Assembly: GCA_964516815.1 (NCBI GenBank)
Contig: CAZEXK010000003.1
Span: 1-64,000 of the forward strand
DNA from: CAIJNA01 sp964516815
GTDB taxonomy: Bacteria > Campylobacterota > Campylobacteria > Campylobacterales > Arcobacteraceae
Direction: 5' to 3'
Length of the DNA stretch: 64,000 nucleotides
A program made the translations under genes and the position numbers. Every line of letters starts with the position of its first letter. The stretch's first letter is position 1. Below the pieces are notes generated by a model. It was not told the origin of the DNA and searched no databases. It worked only from the letters and a program-made list of their open reading frames with translations. Below, one piece after another: positions 53,298 through 62,407 of this stretch.

Positions 53298-53942
53298 TCA
53301 CCATATTATTTCTTTTTTATTAATACTTTTTAAAATGCTATTTGTTTTTGAAAATGGTTTAGAACCAAAAAAACCTCTATATGAAGATAAAGGGCTTGGA
53401 TGCACTGAACTTATTATATGATGTTTTGATGTATTTATTAACTTGGATTTTTTAATTGCACTTGCTCCCCAAAGTATAAATACAATGTTTGTAAAGTTAT
53501 TGTTGATGTGTTCAATTATATTATTACTAAATATTTGCCAGCCAATTTTATCATGTGATTTTGGCTTTGCATTTTCTACACTTAAAACAGTATTTATAAG
53601 TAAAACTCCTTGTTCTGCCCACAAACTCAAATCTCCTTCTTCACAAACACAATGACCAATATCATTTCTAATTTCTTTGATAATATTTTGCATTGACGGT
53701 GGATTTTTAATATGTTTTGGTGTAGAAAAAGCTAAACCTTGAGCTTGGGATTCTCCATGATAAGGATCTTGTCCTAAGATTACTACTTTTAGTTTATCAT
53801 ATTTACATAAACTAAAAGCTTGATACAGATTTTTTTTATTTGGATATATTATTTTATTTTTATATTCTTTTTGCAAAATTTTATTTAGTTTAATAAAATA
53901 TTCTTTTTGTTGTTCATTTTTTATTATTTCATTCCAATTCAT
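53298..53942 (-). CDS. ung: Uracil-DNA glycosylase
   Basis: Removes uracil from DNA, 214 residues. The catalytic water-activating motif GQDPYHG is at residues 57-63 (Asp59), LWGASAIKKSKLI follows, and the leucine-loop SVHPSPLSSYRGFFGSKPF is complete. Divergent from pgeF, with promoters overlapping in a 35-base gap. Confidence 0.97.
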   Translation of the reverse strand: MNWNEIIKNEQQKEYFIKLNKILQKEYKNKIIYPNKKNLYQAFSLCKYDKLKVVILGQDPYHGESQAQGLAFSTPKHIKNPPSMQNIIKEIRNDIGHCVCEEGDLSLWAEQGVLLINTVLSVENAKPKSHDKIGWQIFSNNIIEHINNNFTNIVFILWGASAIKKSKLINTSKHHIISSVHPSPLSSYRGFFGSKPFSKTNSILKSINKKEIIW

Positions 53943-53955
53943 TTGGTATTTTATC

Positions 53956-53969
53956 TATAATATTATAAA
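53956..53969. promoter_or_regulatory. Overlapping divergent promoters of ung and pgeF
   Basis: A plus-strand TATAAT (53956-53961) lies 16 bases before the pgeF ATG, and the minus strand has TTTTATAATATTATAG in the same place facing ung. The gap is only 35 bases, so both polymerases compete for it. pgeF has no ribosome binding site and an mRNA leader of fewer than about ten bases. Confidence 0.45.
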
Positions 53970-53977
53970 ATAGATGA

Positions 53978-54652
53978 ATGAAAACAAAAATAATATCAAT
54001 TTTTACAAATATTACAGATAAAAATTTAGCATTTCATGTCCCTAGTTTAAAAAATGATGTTTTTAAAAATAGAATAGACATGTGTAAAAAATACAATTTT
54101 AATTATGAAAATTTAAAATCAATGAATCAAGTGCATGGAAATGTAGTAAAAATTACAACTAACAATACAAATATATATGACTGCGATGCGTTAATTACTA
54201 ATCAAAAAAATACTCCACTTATGGTTATGGTTGCTGATTGTATTCCAATATTATTTTATGATAAAACAAACAATGTAATTGCAGTTGCACATGCTGGCAG
54301 GAATGGTACGTATTTAAATATCGTATCTTCTGTAATAAATAAAATGATTAATGATTTTTCATGTAACCCAAGTGATATACAAGTAGAACTAGGTGCTTCT
54401 ATTCAATCGTGTTGTTATGAAGTTTCTACGGATTTAGTTAATATTGCTATAAAAAACTTTGGAAATGATATTGCAAACAATAAAAATATTGATTTACAAA
54501 AAATAAATAAAAATCAATTATTGGATTTGAATATATTAAATAAGAATATTAAAATATCCAAAATTTGCACAAAGTGCAATGGTAATGATTACTTTTCATA
54601 TAGAAATGATAAAAGTTGTGGAAGATTTGCTGGTCTTATTTCTTTGCAATAA
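53978..54652 (+). CDS. pgeF: Purine nucleoside phosphorylase / laccase-domain protein YfiH
   Basis: A 224-residue protein of the multicopper-polyphenol-oxidase-like domain family. Zinc-type ligands appear in SMNQVHGNVV, VADCIPILFY and AVAHAGRNGTYLNIV. Homologues are described as purine nucleoside phosphorylases or as peptidoglycan editing factor. An extra ATG four bases earlier is in another frame. No ribosome binding site is visible. Confidence 0.9.
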   Translation: MKTKIISIFTNITDKNLAFHVPSLKNDVFKNRIDMCKKYNFNYENLKSMNQVHGNVVKITTNNTNIYDCDALITNQKNTPLMVMVADCIPILFYDKTNNVIAVAHAGRNGTYLNIVSSVINKMINDFSCNPSDIQVELGASIQSCCYEVSTDLVNIAIKNFGNDIANNKNIDLQKINKNQLLDLNILNKNIKISKICTKCNGNDYFSYRNDKSCGRFAGLISLQ

Positions 54653-54699
54653 ATTGTTTTGTAGTATGAAATCGTATATATTTAATAATAAAATTTAGC

Positions 54700-54705
54700 T
54701 ATAAT
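54700..54705 (+). promoter_or_regulatory. -10 box of glmS
   Basis: TATAAT 27 bases before the glmS ATG, which has TTAAGG as ribosome binding site. No ribozyme-like leader is present; the leader is too short for the glmS ribozyme known from Gram-positive bacteria. Confidence 0.55.
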
Positions 54706-54732
54706 CAAATAAATTATATTTAAGGTATATAT

Positions 54733-56541
54733 ATGTGTGGAATAGTTGGATACATTGGAAATAAAAATACAAATGAAATTTTAATTTCTGGTCTTAAAGA
54801 GTTAGAATATAGGGGTTATGATAGTGCTGGTATTGCTGTTTTACAAAATGGAAATATAAACATACATAAAGCAATAGGAAAAATCAAAAATTTAGAAGAA
54901 AAATCCAACTCTTGCACTCTAAGCAGAAATACAAACTTTTCAATAGGAATTGGACATACAAGATGGGCTACACATGGTAAGCCAACAGAGTTGAATGCCC
55001 ATCCTCATATGGGAGAATACTCATATGTTGTTCACAATGGAATAATAGAAAACTATAAAGAATTAAAAGAAGAACTTATTTTTAACGGACATGTATTTAA
55101 TTCTCAAACAGATACTGAAGTCATAGTTCATATGTTTGAATATTATTTTAATTTATCTTCTAATGCTCAAGAAGCATTTAATAAAACAATCAATAGACTC
55201 GAGGGTGCTTATTCTATATTACTAATAACAAAAAGTTGTGAAGATAAAATATTTTTTATGAAACACGGTTCTCCTATGGCAATTGCAAAAGGTAATGTAC
55301 AAGGTGAGGTGATATTTGCTTCAAGTGATGCACCCTTAATTGGATTGGCTAACGATGTAGTTTATTTAGAAGATGGAGTTAGTGGCGTAGCATCCAAAGA
55401 TGAATTGAAATTTTCCAAATCAGTTAAGTGGGATACATTACCTACATCAAAAGAACTAGCAAAAAAAGATGGCTTTAGATTTTACATGGAAAAAGAAATT
55501 TATGAGCAATCATTAGTAGCAAGTGATTGTATGCTAGGAAGACTAAAAGATACATCAATCACATTTGATGAGTTTAATTCTGACATTTTAAATGGTATTA
55601 ATGAAATAAAATTATGTGCTTGTGGTACATCATATCATGCTGCTTTAACTGCTTCATATTTATTTCAAAGACATTCAAAAATAAGCACAAATGTTGAAAT
55701 AGCTAGTGAATTTAGATACAAAGAACCTTTACTTAAAAAAGATACTTTATTTATAGTAATATCGCAAAGCGGAGAAACTGCAGATACATTAGAAGCATTA
55801 AAAATGGCTAAAAATGCAGGACTTAAAACTTTAGTTGTATGTAATGTAAATAATTCATCTATGACAAGAATAGCTGAGTATACAGTATTAAGTCGTGCAG
55901 GAATAGAAAAAGGAGTTGCAAGCACAAAAGCATTTTCAACACAAACTATAGTTTTATGGATGATGTCATTATATTTTGCACAAATAAATAAAAGCATGCA
56001 TAATGATGCATTAAAATTAGAAATACAAACTCTAAAATCAATTCCTTCATCATTAAAAGTCAGTGATAATATTCATGAAAAATGTAAGAGATTATCAAAA
56101 AGATATTTACACGGACATGGGTTTTTCTTTATAGGTAGAGATGTATTTTATCCATTAGCTCTTGAAGGTGCTTTAAAATTAAAAGAAATCACATATTTAC
56201 ACGCAGAAGGTTATCCTAGTGGAGAAATGAAACATGGTCCAATTGCTCTTGCTGATCCTGAACTTTTTACAATAGCTTTAATGCCAAAAAATTTATTGTA
56301 TGATAAAATTAAATCTAATGTAGAAGAATTAAGTGCAAGAGACAGTACCATATGTGCTATTTCTCCTTTAGATTTTGATTTAGCTGATGATTTTATTAAA
56401 ACATCAGATGCATCACATTATATGAATGAATTTTTTGAGATGTTAGTTGTTGTACAGCTCTTAGCACTAGAAATAACTGTTAGACTTGATTTTGACGTTG
56501 ATATGCCAAGAAACTTAGCAAAAAGTGTAACTGTAGAATAA
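54733..56541 (+). CDS. glmS: Glutamine--fructose-6-phosphate aminotransferase
   Basis: Makes glucosamine-6-phosphate, the first step to UDP-GlcNAc, which also feeds pseudaminic acid synthesis. Full length at 602 residues. The class II amidotransferase domain begins with catalytic Cys2 (MCGIVGYIGNK). Two SIS domains follow (CACGTSYHAALTASYLF; SQSGETADTLEAL). The C-terminal DVDMPRNLAKSVTVE is intact. Confidence 0.98.
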   Translation: MCGIVGYIGNKNTNEILISGLKELEYRGYDSAGIAVLQNGNINIHKAIGKIKNLEEKSNSCTLSRNTNFSIGIGHTRWATHGKPTELNAHPHMGEYSYVVHNGIIENYKELKEELIFNGHVFNSQTDTEVIVHMFEYYFNLSSNAQEAFNKTINRLEGAYSILLITKSCEDKIFFMKHGSPMAIAKGNVQGEVIFASSDAPLIGLANDVVYLEDGVSGVASKDELKFSKSVKWDTLPTSKELAKKDGFRFYMEKEIYEQSLVASDCMLGRLKDTSITFDEFNSDILNGINEIKLCACGTSYHAALTASYLFQRHSKISTNVEIASEFRYKEPLLKKDTLFIVISQSGETADTLEALKMAKNAGLKTLVVCNVNNSSMTRIAEYTVLSRAGIEKGVASTKAFSTQTIVLWMMSLYFAQINKSMHNDALKLEIQTLKSIPSSLKVSDNIHEKCKRLSKRYLHGHGFFFIGRDVFYPLALEGALKLKEITYLHAEGYPSGEMKHGPIALADPELFTIALMPKNLLYDKIKSNVEELSARDSTICAISPLDFDLADDFIKTSDASHYMNEFFEMLVVVQLLALEITVRLDFDVDMPRNLAKSVTVE

Positions 56542-56542
56542 T

Positions 56543-56764
56543 ATGATAAAGATAATTTTAATTTTGATTTTTGTTATTAGCTCTTCTTTTTGCTATGAGA
56601 AAGGATATATAGATACACATGGTGGAAAAAATAATCCTTTGACAAACAAAAAAGTTGATTTTACAAAAAATAATAATTTTTTATATAAAAAAATAAAAAT
56701 AGACAATAACTCAAGTAAAATTAAAACAATTGACATTAATAGCATAAAGAATTTAAATTTTTAA
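56543..56764 (+). CDS. Small secreted protein coupled to glmS
   Basis: A 73-residue protein beginning one base after the glmS stop. A signal peptide (MIKIILILIFVISSSFC) leaves a mature part of about 56 residues rich in Lys and Asn, with KGYIDTHGGKNNPLT and no second membrane segment. Cys17 could be a lipidation site, but the surrounding box is weak. No family recognised. Convergent with the MltC-like gene, whose end is five bases away. Confidence 0.65.
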   Translation: MIKIILILIFVISSSFCYEKGYIDTHGGKNNPLTNKKVDFTKNNNFLYKKIKIDNNSSKIKTIDINSIKNLNF

Positions 56765-56769
56765 ATAAA

Positions 56770-57855
56770 TTATTGTTTTAATATTTGAATATGCTCTACT
56801 GCTTTACTAAGATAAACATTATTTTTTGTCTTTCTCAATAATGTTTTATACACAAAAGATGGTAAAGTTGCATTTATTGATGCATAAGAATCTTTTGTAT
56901 TAAAATATTCGTGAATTAAATGTTCTGCTTCTTTATATGCCATAATAGTAAAATAAATTTTTGAATAGTAATTACTTATACTTTTAAATTCATTATTGTA
57001 TAACATACTTAAATATTTAGCACTTAAATTTAGATTATTATTAATATCAAATAAATATCTAGCTGTTACAAATTCATTTATTCCAAATACACTAAAGTAA
57101 GCTTTTTGTGCCATATTTTTTGGGTTTAATTGTCCAAAACCAAAGGATATTGTTTCATAATCTATAGCCAAAGGATTAAAGTGAGTGTTTGTATAAACTA
57201 TTGAAAGCAATAATTCTTTAGGTATTTTATACTTACGTGCAATTGGTGTTATCTTTTTTTCATAAATATTATAAATATTTTTTGAAAAACTTTTATTTAA
57301 TTTATAAAAAGCAGTAAAGATTTTTTTTTCTTTATATGATTTTTGCATAAATTTTTGTGATGATAATTCTTTTATTATTTTTGATTGTTCTTTTTTATCA
57401 ATTTGATCGTATAAGATATTTAAATTACGAATTTGAATTTCATCTATTATTTGTAATTTTGAATATATGTTTTTATTTATATTATCATTTCTAAGAGCAT
57501 CTCTTATATTAAAGACAAATATTTCTTTTGCCAATAGTTTTATATCTTGAAAAGCTGATTTACTATTATTGGATATAGTAGAAACCATTATAATACTTTT
57601 TTTATAATCTATAACTTTTTTGTATTTATAATTATTAGAATACTGTACCCACTTAGTTTTTGAACTTATTTCAAGACTTGGCCACTTTTGAAGTATTTTT
57701 TCTTTATGAGTTTTAACTGATTTTTTAAAAAGTACTTCAAACTCTTGATGTTTTTTAGTAATATTAACATCATTTTGTCTAGCATTATCCAACAAGTAAT
57801 CTTTAGAAAATAAACTTGTAAAAAGTACAAATCCTAAAATAAAATACTTAAACAT
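56770..57855 (-). CDS. MltC-like lytic transglycosylase homologue lacking the catalytic Glu
   Basis: A 361-residue exported protein. Signal peptide (FILGFVLFTSLFS), an MltC-type N-terminal domain with WPSLEISSKTKWVQYSNNY, then an SLT domain from about residue 205. In the catalytic helix, where MltC relatives have TESSFNP, this protein reads TNTHFNP, so the general acid Glu is Asn223 (codon AAC). The next motif SFGFGQLNPKN is retained. It should bind peptidoglycan but not cleave it by the usual mechanism. It starts 3 bases after a small lipoprotein gene. Confidence 0.82.
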   Translation of the reverse strand: MFKYFILGFVLFTSLFSKDYLLDNARQNDVNITKKHQEFEVLFKKSVKTHKEKILQKWPSLEISSKTKWVQYSNNYKYKKVIDYKKSIIMVSTISNNSKSAFQDIKLLAKEIFVFNIRDALRNDNINKNIYSKLQIIDEIQIRNLNILYDQIDKKEQSKIIKELSSQKFMQKSYKEKKIFTAFYKLNKSFSKNIYNIYEKKITPIARKYKIPKELLLSIVYTNTHFNPLAIDYETISFGFGQLNPKNMAQKAYFSVFGINEFVTARYLFDINNNLNLSAKYLSMLYNNEFKSISNYYSKIYFTIMAYKEAEHLIHEYFNTKDSYASINATLPSFVYKTLLRKTKNNVYLSKAVEHIQILKQ

Positions 57856-57858
57856 ACA

Positions 57859-58026
57859 CTATTTTAAATTCTTTAATTCTTGATCCAAGATTTTAAATTC
57901 TCTTTTCTCTTTATCTTTTTGCTCCATGCTTCTTGCTTCTTTAACATAAACATCAGTTTTTTTTGAAGAACAAGAAACAAATAAAACACTTATAATAAAT
58001 ATTAATATAGGTATAGAATATTTCAT
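57859..58026 (-). CDS. Small lipoprotein (55 residues)
   Basis: A short gene starting ATG at 58026 after AAAAAGGAAATTAA, stop at 57859-57861. The protein begins MKYSIPILIFIISVLFVSCS with a clear lipobox (VSCS, Cys19) and continues with a charged helical tail (SMEQKDKEKREFKILDQELK). The stop is 3 bases before the MltC-like gene, so the two form an operon. It may tether or assist the MltC-like protein, which is inference. No family is recognised. Confidence 0.8.
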   Translation of the reverse strand: MKYSIPILIFIISVLFVSCSSKKTDVYVKEARSMEQKDKEKREFKILDQELKNLK

Positions 58027-58060
58027 TTAATTTCCTTTTTGTTTATTCTATCATATTAAT

Positions 58061-58066
58061 ATTATA
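58061..58066 (-). promoter_or_regulatory. -10 box of the lipoprotein-MltC-like unit
   Basis: Minus-strand TATAAT with a leader of about 30 bases ending in a strong AAGGA ribosome binding site. No -35 box is visible. Confidence 0.5.
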
Positions 58067-58118
58067 GACATATAATTTTGTAATATTTAACTACACTATA
58101 TATAAAATTTATACAAAT

Positions 58119-58712
58119 TCATATTACTAATTTTTGCTTATGCTTAAATGCTTTATGTAAAAAATATATTGTTACTATTTCAACAAGTAATAATAAAAAA
58201 TGCAAGTTATAAACTTGAATTTTTGCATCATTAATATCGAAAAAATAATCCATAAACTGATAAAACAAATATGAAATAAGCATACCTATTAAATATGCTT
58301 TTTGTTTAGCTACATCAACAAAGGTCAATATTTTAGGCTTTTTTAACAATATTGTTTCAGCTCTTAGAAGGTATGAACCAAAAATAAAAGTAACTTGATA
58401 ACCAATATAAACTATAATTGCACTAGCATAAGAATATGAAAATACTAAAAAATACAAAATAAGAAATAATGCCACAATTTCAACTGAAAGTGAAATTTTA
58501 TAAAAATAATTATAATTCATAATTTTTGTATAGAGTTTTGCCACAAAAAGCATAAATAAAGCTAAAAAAATACCACCCAAACTATAAATAGATGGTTGTA
58601 AAGGAGAATAAATTGTAAAGATACTTCCAACAGAAATACCTAAAAACAATGAATTAAAAAATTTATAATTTATATAAGCTTTATTTTTTATTTTCATATT
58701 AGAATTTTGCAT
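58119..58712 (-). CDS. Integral membrane protein downstream of TonB receptor
   Basis: A 197-residue protein with about six hydrophobic segments, no recognised family. The frame overlaps the receptor end by 14 bases, and a second ATG at 58697 sits just after the receptor stop. Because it is coupled to a TonB-dependent receptor, it may serve uptake of the same ligand across the inner membrane or a related step. It lacks any visible transporter signature. Confidence 0.7.
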   Translation of the reverse strand: MQNSNMKIKNKAYINYKFFNSLFLGISVGSIFTIYSPLQPSIYSLGGIFLALFMLFVAKLYTKIMNYNYFYKISLSVEIVALFLILYFLVFSYSYASAIIVYIGYQVTFIFGSYLLRAETILLKKPKILTFVDVAKQKAYLIGMLISYLFYQFMDYFFDINDAKIQVYNLHFLLLLVEIVTIYFLHKAFKHKQKLVI

Positions 58713-60491
58713 TTATTCCAAAATAATACGCTCTAGGGCTAGTAGTATAACCATCTACTGTTTGGTATTTTTTATCATTTAAATTATCAATTTTCAAATA
58801 TGTTTTAACATTTTTATTAATATCATAGTTTACTACTGTATTTAAAACTGTATATTTTCCTGTTTGTATCTTTTTTTCTATATCATCAAATCTTGTACCA
58901 ATATATTCACCATTTAAATTAAAATTAAATTTTTTAATTCCAAAATAATCTACGGAAAATATTGACTTTTCTTTTACTCTTCTTGGTAAATCATTACCAT
59001 TCTTATCTTGTGCTTTTTCATTTAGATATTTTAAGGATAATAATATTTTATTTATACTTTTTTTATATGATATTTCATAACCGCTATATTTTGATTGTTT
59101 ATTACTTTGTTCATATTTATAAGTGATATTTGAGTATAAAATTTCATCATCAATAGTAGATTTATAATATTTTATTTTTAAATCTTTATACTGCATTGTT
59201 ACATCTAAACTTTTGATTGTTTCTGGAATTAAATTTTCATTTCCAATCTTGTAAAGAGCATATAAATTATACAATGATGGTGTTTTGTAAGCTGTACCAT
59301 AATTTAAACTTGTAGTAAATCCTTTAATACTATCGTGAAAATGTTTTAGTCCAATTTTACCAGTAGCTTTGTCTTCAAACTTATCATAATCATCAAAACG
59401 AATTGATTGTGTTAATATATTTATTCCACCAGTCATCGCATTAAATTTATTACTATTTGTAATAAAAACTCCTTTACTATCATATTTTCCATAAAGTTTT
59501 GAGTATGACTTAGTCATTACTTGCTTTTTTGTATCAAATCCAATTTGAACAAAATCATTTTTATTGTAAGGTATTTTTGATTTAACTGCAATTTCTTTTA
59601 TACTTCCCTCATATTCTCCTTGTGCATATTGCCTATTAAATATTGACTCATTCCAATAGATATCAAAAATATTAAAACTATCAACATGGTTAAATTTTAT
59701 TGTTGTTAATTTATTGTTTGTTGAATGAGTTGATGTTCTATCATTTGCTTNNNNNNNNNNNNNNNNNNNNNNNNNNNNNNNNNNNNNNNNNNNNNNNNNN
59801 NNNNNNNNNNNNNNNNNNNNNNNNNNNNNNNNNNNNNNNNNNNNNNNNNNTTTTCATAATCGTGTATGTTTTTACCTTTTAAAGCCATTGCCGTAAAACT
59901 ATCTGAATTAATATTTGAAAGTGACATCTTTATACTTTCCTTATCATCTTTTCCTTGAAGTATTATATTTATTTTTTTACTTTTAAAACTTCCTACTTCT
60001 AAATTTACCTTAGCATTAATTTTATTACTAGCTTCTTTTGTAATTATATTTATAACTCCAGAGGCTGCATTAGAACCCCAAATACCACTTTGAGCACCAT
60101 TTATAATTTCTATTCTTTTTATATCTGTAATTAGAAGTTGTTCTAAGAGCGCATATCCATTTGTAACAGTTGGATCGTTATACCTAATTCCATCAATCAT
60201 TACTAAAGTATGCTCCGCACTCATTCCATTCATGAAAAAAGAACTTTGTTGCCCTAGACCTCCAGAATTTGTTAAAGATATTCCTGTTAGTTTTAAAGCG
60301 TCATTTACAGAGGTTATCTGCATGCTTTCAAGTTGTGCTGCTGTTATTACTTCAACATCTGAAGTAATGTCAATAATTGATTGTTCAGATTTAGTAGCAC
60401 TAAAAATGCTTATTTGTAATTCATTTGTATTTGCATGAATATACGTAGCTAAAATAGCACTTGCTATTAAAATATTGTTGATTTTTAACAT
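58699..60491 (-). CDS. TonB-dependent receptor, BtuB-like, interrupted by assembly gap
   Basis: Outer-membrane receptor. N-terminal part (59851-60491): signal peptide, TonB-box region ISIFSATKSEQSI, plug domain with VNDALKLTGISLTNSG, MIDGIRYNDPT, IKRIEIINGAQSGIWGSNAASGVINIIT. C-terminal part (58699-59750): barrel strands with LYNLYALYKIGNENLIPETIKSLDVTMQYKDLKIKYYKS and the terminal aromatic strand RAYYFGINAKF. The two parts are in different frames only because 100 N of unknown true length lie between them. Both frames are open up to the gap. The plug resembles BtuB, so cobalamin is a possible ligand, but this is uncertain. Confidence 0.88.
59751..59850. other. Assembly gap of 100 N
   Basis: Exactly 100 undetermined bases, a conventional placeholder length. 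It falls inside the TonB-dependent receptor gene; the flanking frames differ, which is expected if the real length is not 100. Confidence 0.99.
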
Positions 60492-60521
60492 TTGTTTTCC
60501 TATAAATTTATATATTGTTGA

Positions 60522-60686
60522 TTATAAGAATAATATAGGAGGAGCTCTACTTGGTTTTTGATATTCAAATGCTTTTAAATGATACTGAAAGTTAGCATCA
60601 ACTTTTGTGAGTTTAAATATTGTTGAGTACATAGCAATAATTGCTAAAGAAAAATATCTTTTGTTATACCCTTTTAAGTGTTTCAT
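60522..60686 (-). CDS. Small protein between mqnE and the receptor gene
   Basis: A 54-residue frame from ATG at 60686 to the stop at 60522-60524. It has a basic N-terminus (KHLKGYNKRY), a hydrophobic stretch (FSLAIIAMYSTIF) and then NFQYHLKAFEYQKPSRAPPILFL. It looks like an exported or membrane-anchored short protein. It begins 6 bases after the mqnE stop and ends 30 bases before the receptor, so it belongs to the same unit. No family recognised; no clear ribosome binding site, so confidence is moderate. Confidence 0.5.
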   Translation of the reverse strand: MKHLKGYNKRYFSLAIIAMYSTIFKLTKVDANFQYHLKAFEYQKPSRAPPILFL

Positions 60687-60692
60687 TGTGAA

Positions 60693-61751
60693 TTAATTAG
60701 CTATTTCATTGTATAAGCTATCTCTTTGTACTGCTATAAATTTACTAGACTCAATAAGTTCTAAGAACTCTTTTTGTTGCATACCATTTGCACTTTTTGC
60801 TCCTGCTGCACTATTAATTGATTCTTTTTCAATTGTACCATCTAAATCATTTGCTCCAAATTCTTGTGCTAATAGTGCTAATTTAATTGTTGAAGTTACC
60901 CAATATGCTTTTAAGTGCGTGATATTATCAAGTAATATTCTAGAAATTGCAAAAGTTTTCAATATTTCATTAGCTGTTGGAAAGTCTGTAACTTTTAAAA
61001 AATTATTTTCTTTTTGATAAACTAAAGGTATAAATGCATTAAATCCATTTGTTTCATCTTGTAAGGTACGAAGTCTTATCATATGATCAATTCTAGTTTC
61101 TCTACTTTCAATATGACCAAATAACATAGTAGCATTTGATTGTTTTTTTTGCTCATGCCAAAGTTTATGAATTTCTAACCATTGAGAAGAACTAACTTTA
61201 CCACCACAAATCTTTTTTCTTACTTTTTCATCAAATATTTCGGCTCCACCACCTGGCATTGAGTCAACACCATTTTGTATCATTAAATCTATGATTTGTT
61301 TATATGATTTATTATATTGCTCACTTAAAAAATGGATTTCTGCTGCTGTTAATGCTTTTATGTGTATTTTGGGATATTTATTTTTTATTTTAGAAAATAT
61401 CTCTAAGTACCAATCAAGTCCAGTATCTGGATTGTGTGCTGATACTATATGAACTTCTTTTATTCCATTTTTAACACTTTTTTCTACTGTTTTCATTATT
61501 TCATCATGTTGCAAAGTATAGGGTTTAGGATTTTTTCTACTAGCACTATATGCACAAAAATGACAAACATCTTTACAAATATTAGTTGGATTTATATGCC
61601 TATTTATATTATAATAAGTTTTTCTTCCATGTTTCTTTTCTCTTATTTTAGAAGCAAACTCTCCTAATGTAAGAAGGTCTAAATCATATAATGCAATGCC
61701 TTCTTCATAAGATAGCCTTTTACCTACTTTTAGTTTTTCAATTAGTGTCAT
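60693..61751 (-). CDS. mqnE: Aminodeoxyfutalosine synthase (radical SAM)
   Basis: Radical SAM enzyme of the futalosine route to menaquinone, 352 residues. The iron-sulfur motif is CKDVCHFCAYS (CxxxCxxC, about 58-68) after INRHINPTNI. SMPGGGAEIFDEKVRKKICGGK is the MqnE signature that separates it from MqnC. It has 8 bases to serB upstream. The other mqn genes are elsewhere. Confidence 0.92.
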   Translation of the reverse strand: MTLIEKLKVGKRLSYEEGIALYDLDLLTLGEFASKIREKKHGRKTYYNINRHINPTNICKDVCHFCAYSASRKNPKPYTLQHDEIMKTVEKSVKNGIKEVHIVSAHNPDTGLDWYLEIFSKIKNKYPKIHIKALTAAEIHFLSEQYNKSYKQIIDLMIQNGVDSMPGGGAEIFDEKVRKKICGGKVSSSQWLEIHKLWHEQKKQSNATMLFGHIESRETRIDHMIRLRTLQDETNGFNAFIPLVYQKENNFLKVTDFPTANEILKTFAISRILLDNITHLKAYWVTSTIKLALLAQEFGANDLDGTIEKESINSAAGAKSANGMQQKEFLELIESSKFIAVQRDSLYNEIAN

Positions 61752-61759
61752 TTTATCTC

Positions 61760-62380
61760 CTAAATGTGCTTTAAAAGCAGTGTTAAGTTTTTTTCATCAA
61801 TAATTATATTAGCTTCTTTTTTAAGTACATCTTTTGCACAAAAAGCAACTCTGGTATTTGCATAAGCAAACATGCTTAAATCGTTTGCTCCATCTCCACA
61901 AACTAAAGTATCTTCTTTACTTACTCCCAATAATGATTGTATTCTTTGTATCATATCTCCTTTACTTGAAGAAAACATCATATCTCCTCCAACTAAGCCT
62001 GTTAGTTTTCCATCTTTTTCATGTAAAATATTCGCAAAATCAGCATCAATACCTAAAATTTCTTTTGCAGGACTAGTACCTATTCTAAATCCACCAGAAA
62101 AACAAATTACTTTATATCCTTTACTTTTTAGTGCCTTTACAGTTTCTTTAGCACCTGGCATTAAAGGTAAGTTTTTGCAAATATCAACAGCCTTACTGTA
62201 AGATAAACCTTCAAGTAACTTTACTCTTGTATTTAATGATTCAAAAAAATCTAATTTTCCACTCATAGCTTCATTGGTAATTTTTGATACTTCTTCTTTT
62301 TTACCTAATTCTTGTGCCAAAAAATCAATAGTTTCGCCATCCATTAATGTACTATCAAAGTCAAATACTGCTAATTTCAT
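61760..62380 (-). CDS. serB: Phosphoserine phosphatase
   Basis: HAD-family phosphatase of the serine pathway, 206 residues. Motif I FDFDSTLMDGETIDFLA at about 6-22 with the nucleophilic Asp8, motif II CFSGGFRIG, and motif III VCGDGANDLSMF are all present. No N-terminal ACT domain, so it is the short form. First gene of serB-mqnE-(54 aa)-receptor-membrane protein. Confidence 0.94.
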   Translation of the reverse strand: MKLAVFDFDSTLMDGETIDFLAQELGKKEEVSKITNEAMSGKLDFFESLNTRVKLLEGLSYSKAVDICKNLPLMPGAKETVKALKSKGYKVICFSGGFRIGTSPAKEILGIDADFANILHEKDGKLTGLVGGDMMFSSSKGDMIQRIQSLLGVSKEDTLVCGDGANDLSMFAYANTRVAFCAKDVLKKEANIIIDEKNLTLLLKHI

Positions 62381-62407
62381 GTCTTTACCTTTTTGCCATA
62401 ATTATGT

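Noticed and set aside
59700..59882. Short open frames running through the N block on either strand
   Set aside because: They are created by translating undetermined bases; the real gene is the TonB-dependent receptor.
60492..60692. Cobalamin riboswitch before the BtuB-like receptor
   Set aside because: The interval is filled by a 54-residue frame and contains no B12-box sequence.
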